This document shows, piece after piece, positions 63,804-64,000 of a stretch of DNA of 64,000 bases. The notes below the pieces were generated by a model. The model did no database searches and was not told where the DNA came from. It worked only from the letters and a program-made list of their open reading frames with translations. Position 1 is the stretch's first letter. Every line of letters begins with the position of its first letter. The stretch comes from Treponema socranskii subsp. socranskii VPI DR56BR1116 = ATCC 35536 (GTDB taxonomy: Bacteria > Spirochaetota > Spirochaetia > Treponematales > Treponemataceae): NCBI RefSeq assembly GCF_000468115.1, contig NZ_AVQI01000082.1, forward strand, positions 18,863 through 82,862, read 5' to 3'. The position numbers and the translations under genes are program-made.

Positions 63804-63991
63804 ACGCACAGTGTAGCACCCGAAAGCTAAAAGCGCAATGCAGATGGAATCTTCTGCAGTGAAAATTCTCTTGTATGCGTATCTTGTTTTTGGAATGCGA
63901 CCTTGACTTTTCTAATAAAAAATAATAAAAGTTCAATAAATATTTATTCGTGGTACATTTTTTTCTAATTTATGCAGTAAAGTTTGTACCT

Positions 63992-64000
63992 GAAAGGAGG
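63992..64000 (+). promoter_or_regulatory. Ribosome binding site of a gene starting beyond the window
   Basis: GAAAGGAGG are the last bases of the window, a strong Shine-Dalgarno sequence on the plus strand. The 190 AT-rich bases before it (63810-63990) hold no gene and probably contain the promoter; a TTGACT is seen near 63903 but I see no well-spaced -10 box. Confidence 0.55.

Overview
The window looks like a chromosomal segment of a fermentative, anaerobic or microaerophilic spirochaete, most likely a Treponema. This rests on gene content rather than a marker gene. It carries a class I superoxide reductase plus rubredoxin instead of superoxide dismutase, a Na+-pumping oxaloacetate decarboxylase (oadG-A-B), many solute-binding-protein-dependent and TRAP carbohydrate transporters, small beta-barrel proteins ending in an aromatic residue, a choline-kinase/BCCT gene pair, and integron-type attC sites of the kind known from T. 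denticola. No rRNA gene is present, so the genus is an inference.

Layout. 1-6806: a leftward fructan/sugar operon (binding protein, ATPase, permease, GH32 hydrolase cut by the window edge), divergent from a 674-residue LacI-type regulator with two sensor domains; three TTTACGTAAA palindromes lie between them. 6807-9379: an AT-rich accessory stretch of decayed sequence followed by small genes separated by two attC-like sites, read here as an integrase-less cassette array. 9380-22900: housekeeping and oxidative-stress genes (esterase, superoxide reductase, HAD phosphatase, rhodanese, an EF-G paralogue), a four-gene operon with MFS, TIM-barrel enzyme, choline-kinase-like protein and BCCT transporter, an MBL-fold hydrolase, an orphan MsmK/UgpC-type ATPase and an outer-membrane barrel.

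22925-33182: a sugar-acid locus with FadR-type regulator, VOC protein, ABC importer without its own ATPase, enolase-superfamily dehydratase, SDR dehydrogenase, DapA-type aldolase and a complete TRAP transporter. Matching TTGTC-N-GACAA sites sit at the divergent promoters. 33324-44464: RNase II/R protein, an exported FAD/FMN flavoprotein, a GH20-like protein, lysC, dapB and oadGAB, whose alpha subunit has two biotinyl domains. 44713-52722: a leftward peptide-uptake operon (oppABCDF) ending in a dipeptide epimerase and a transglutaminase-like protein, which suggests cell-wall peptide salvage.

52925-64000: an alpha/beta hydrolase, a YwlG-type protein, a 52-residue rubredoxin, a ribose operon (rbsD-A-C-B) behind a 28-bp perfect palindrome and a LacI-type regulator broken by an in-frame TGA, a tRNA-Pro(GGG), a small secreted protein, and the leftward pair nadE-rlmJ. 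The NadE glutaminase domain has Gly where the catalytic Cys is expected. A strong ribosome binding site at the right edge announces a gene just outside the window.
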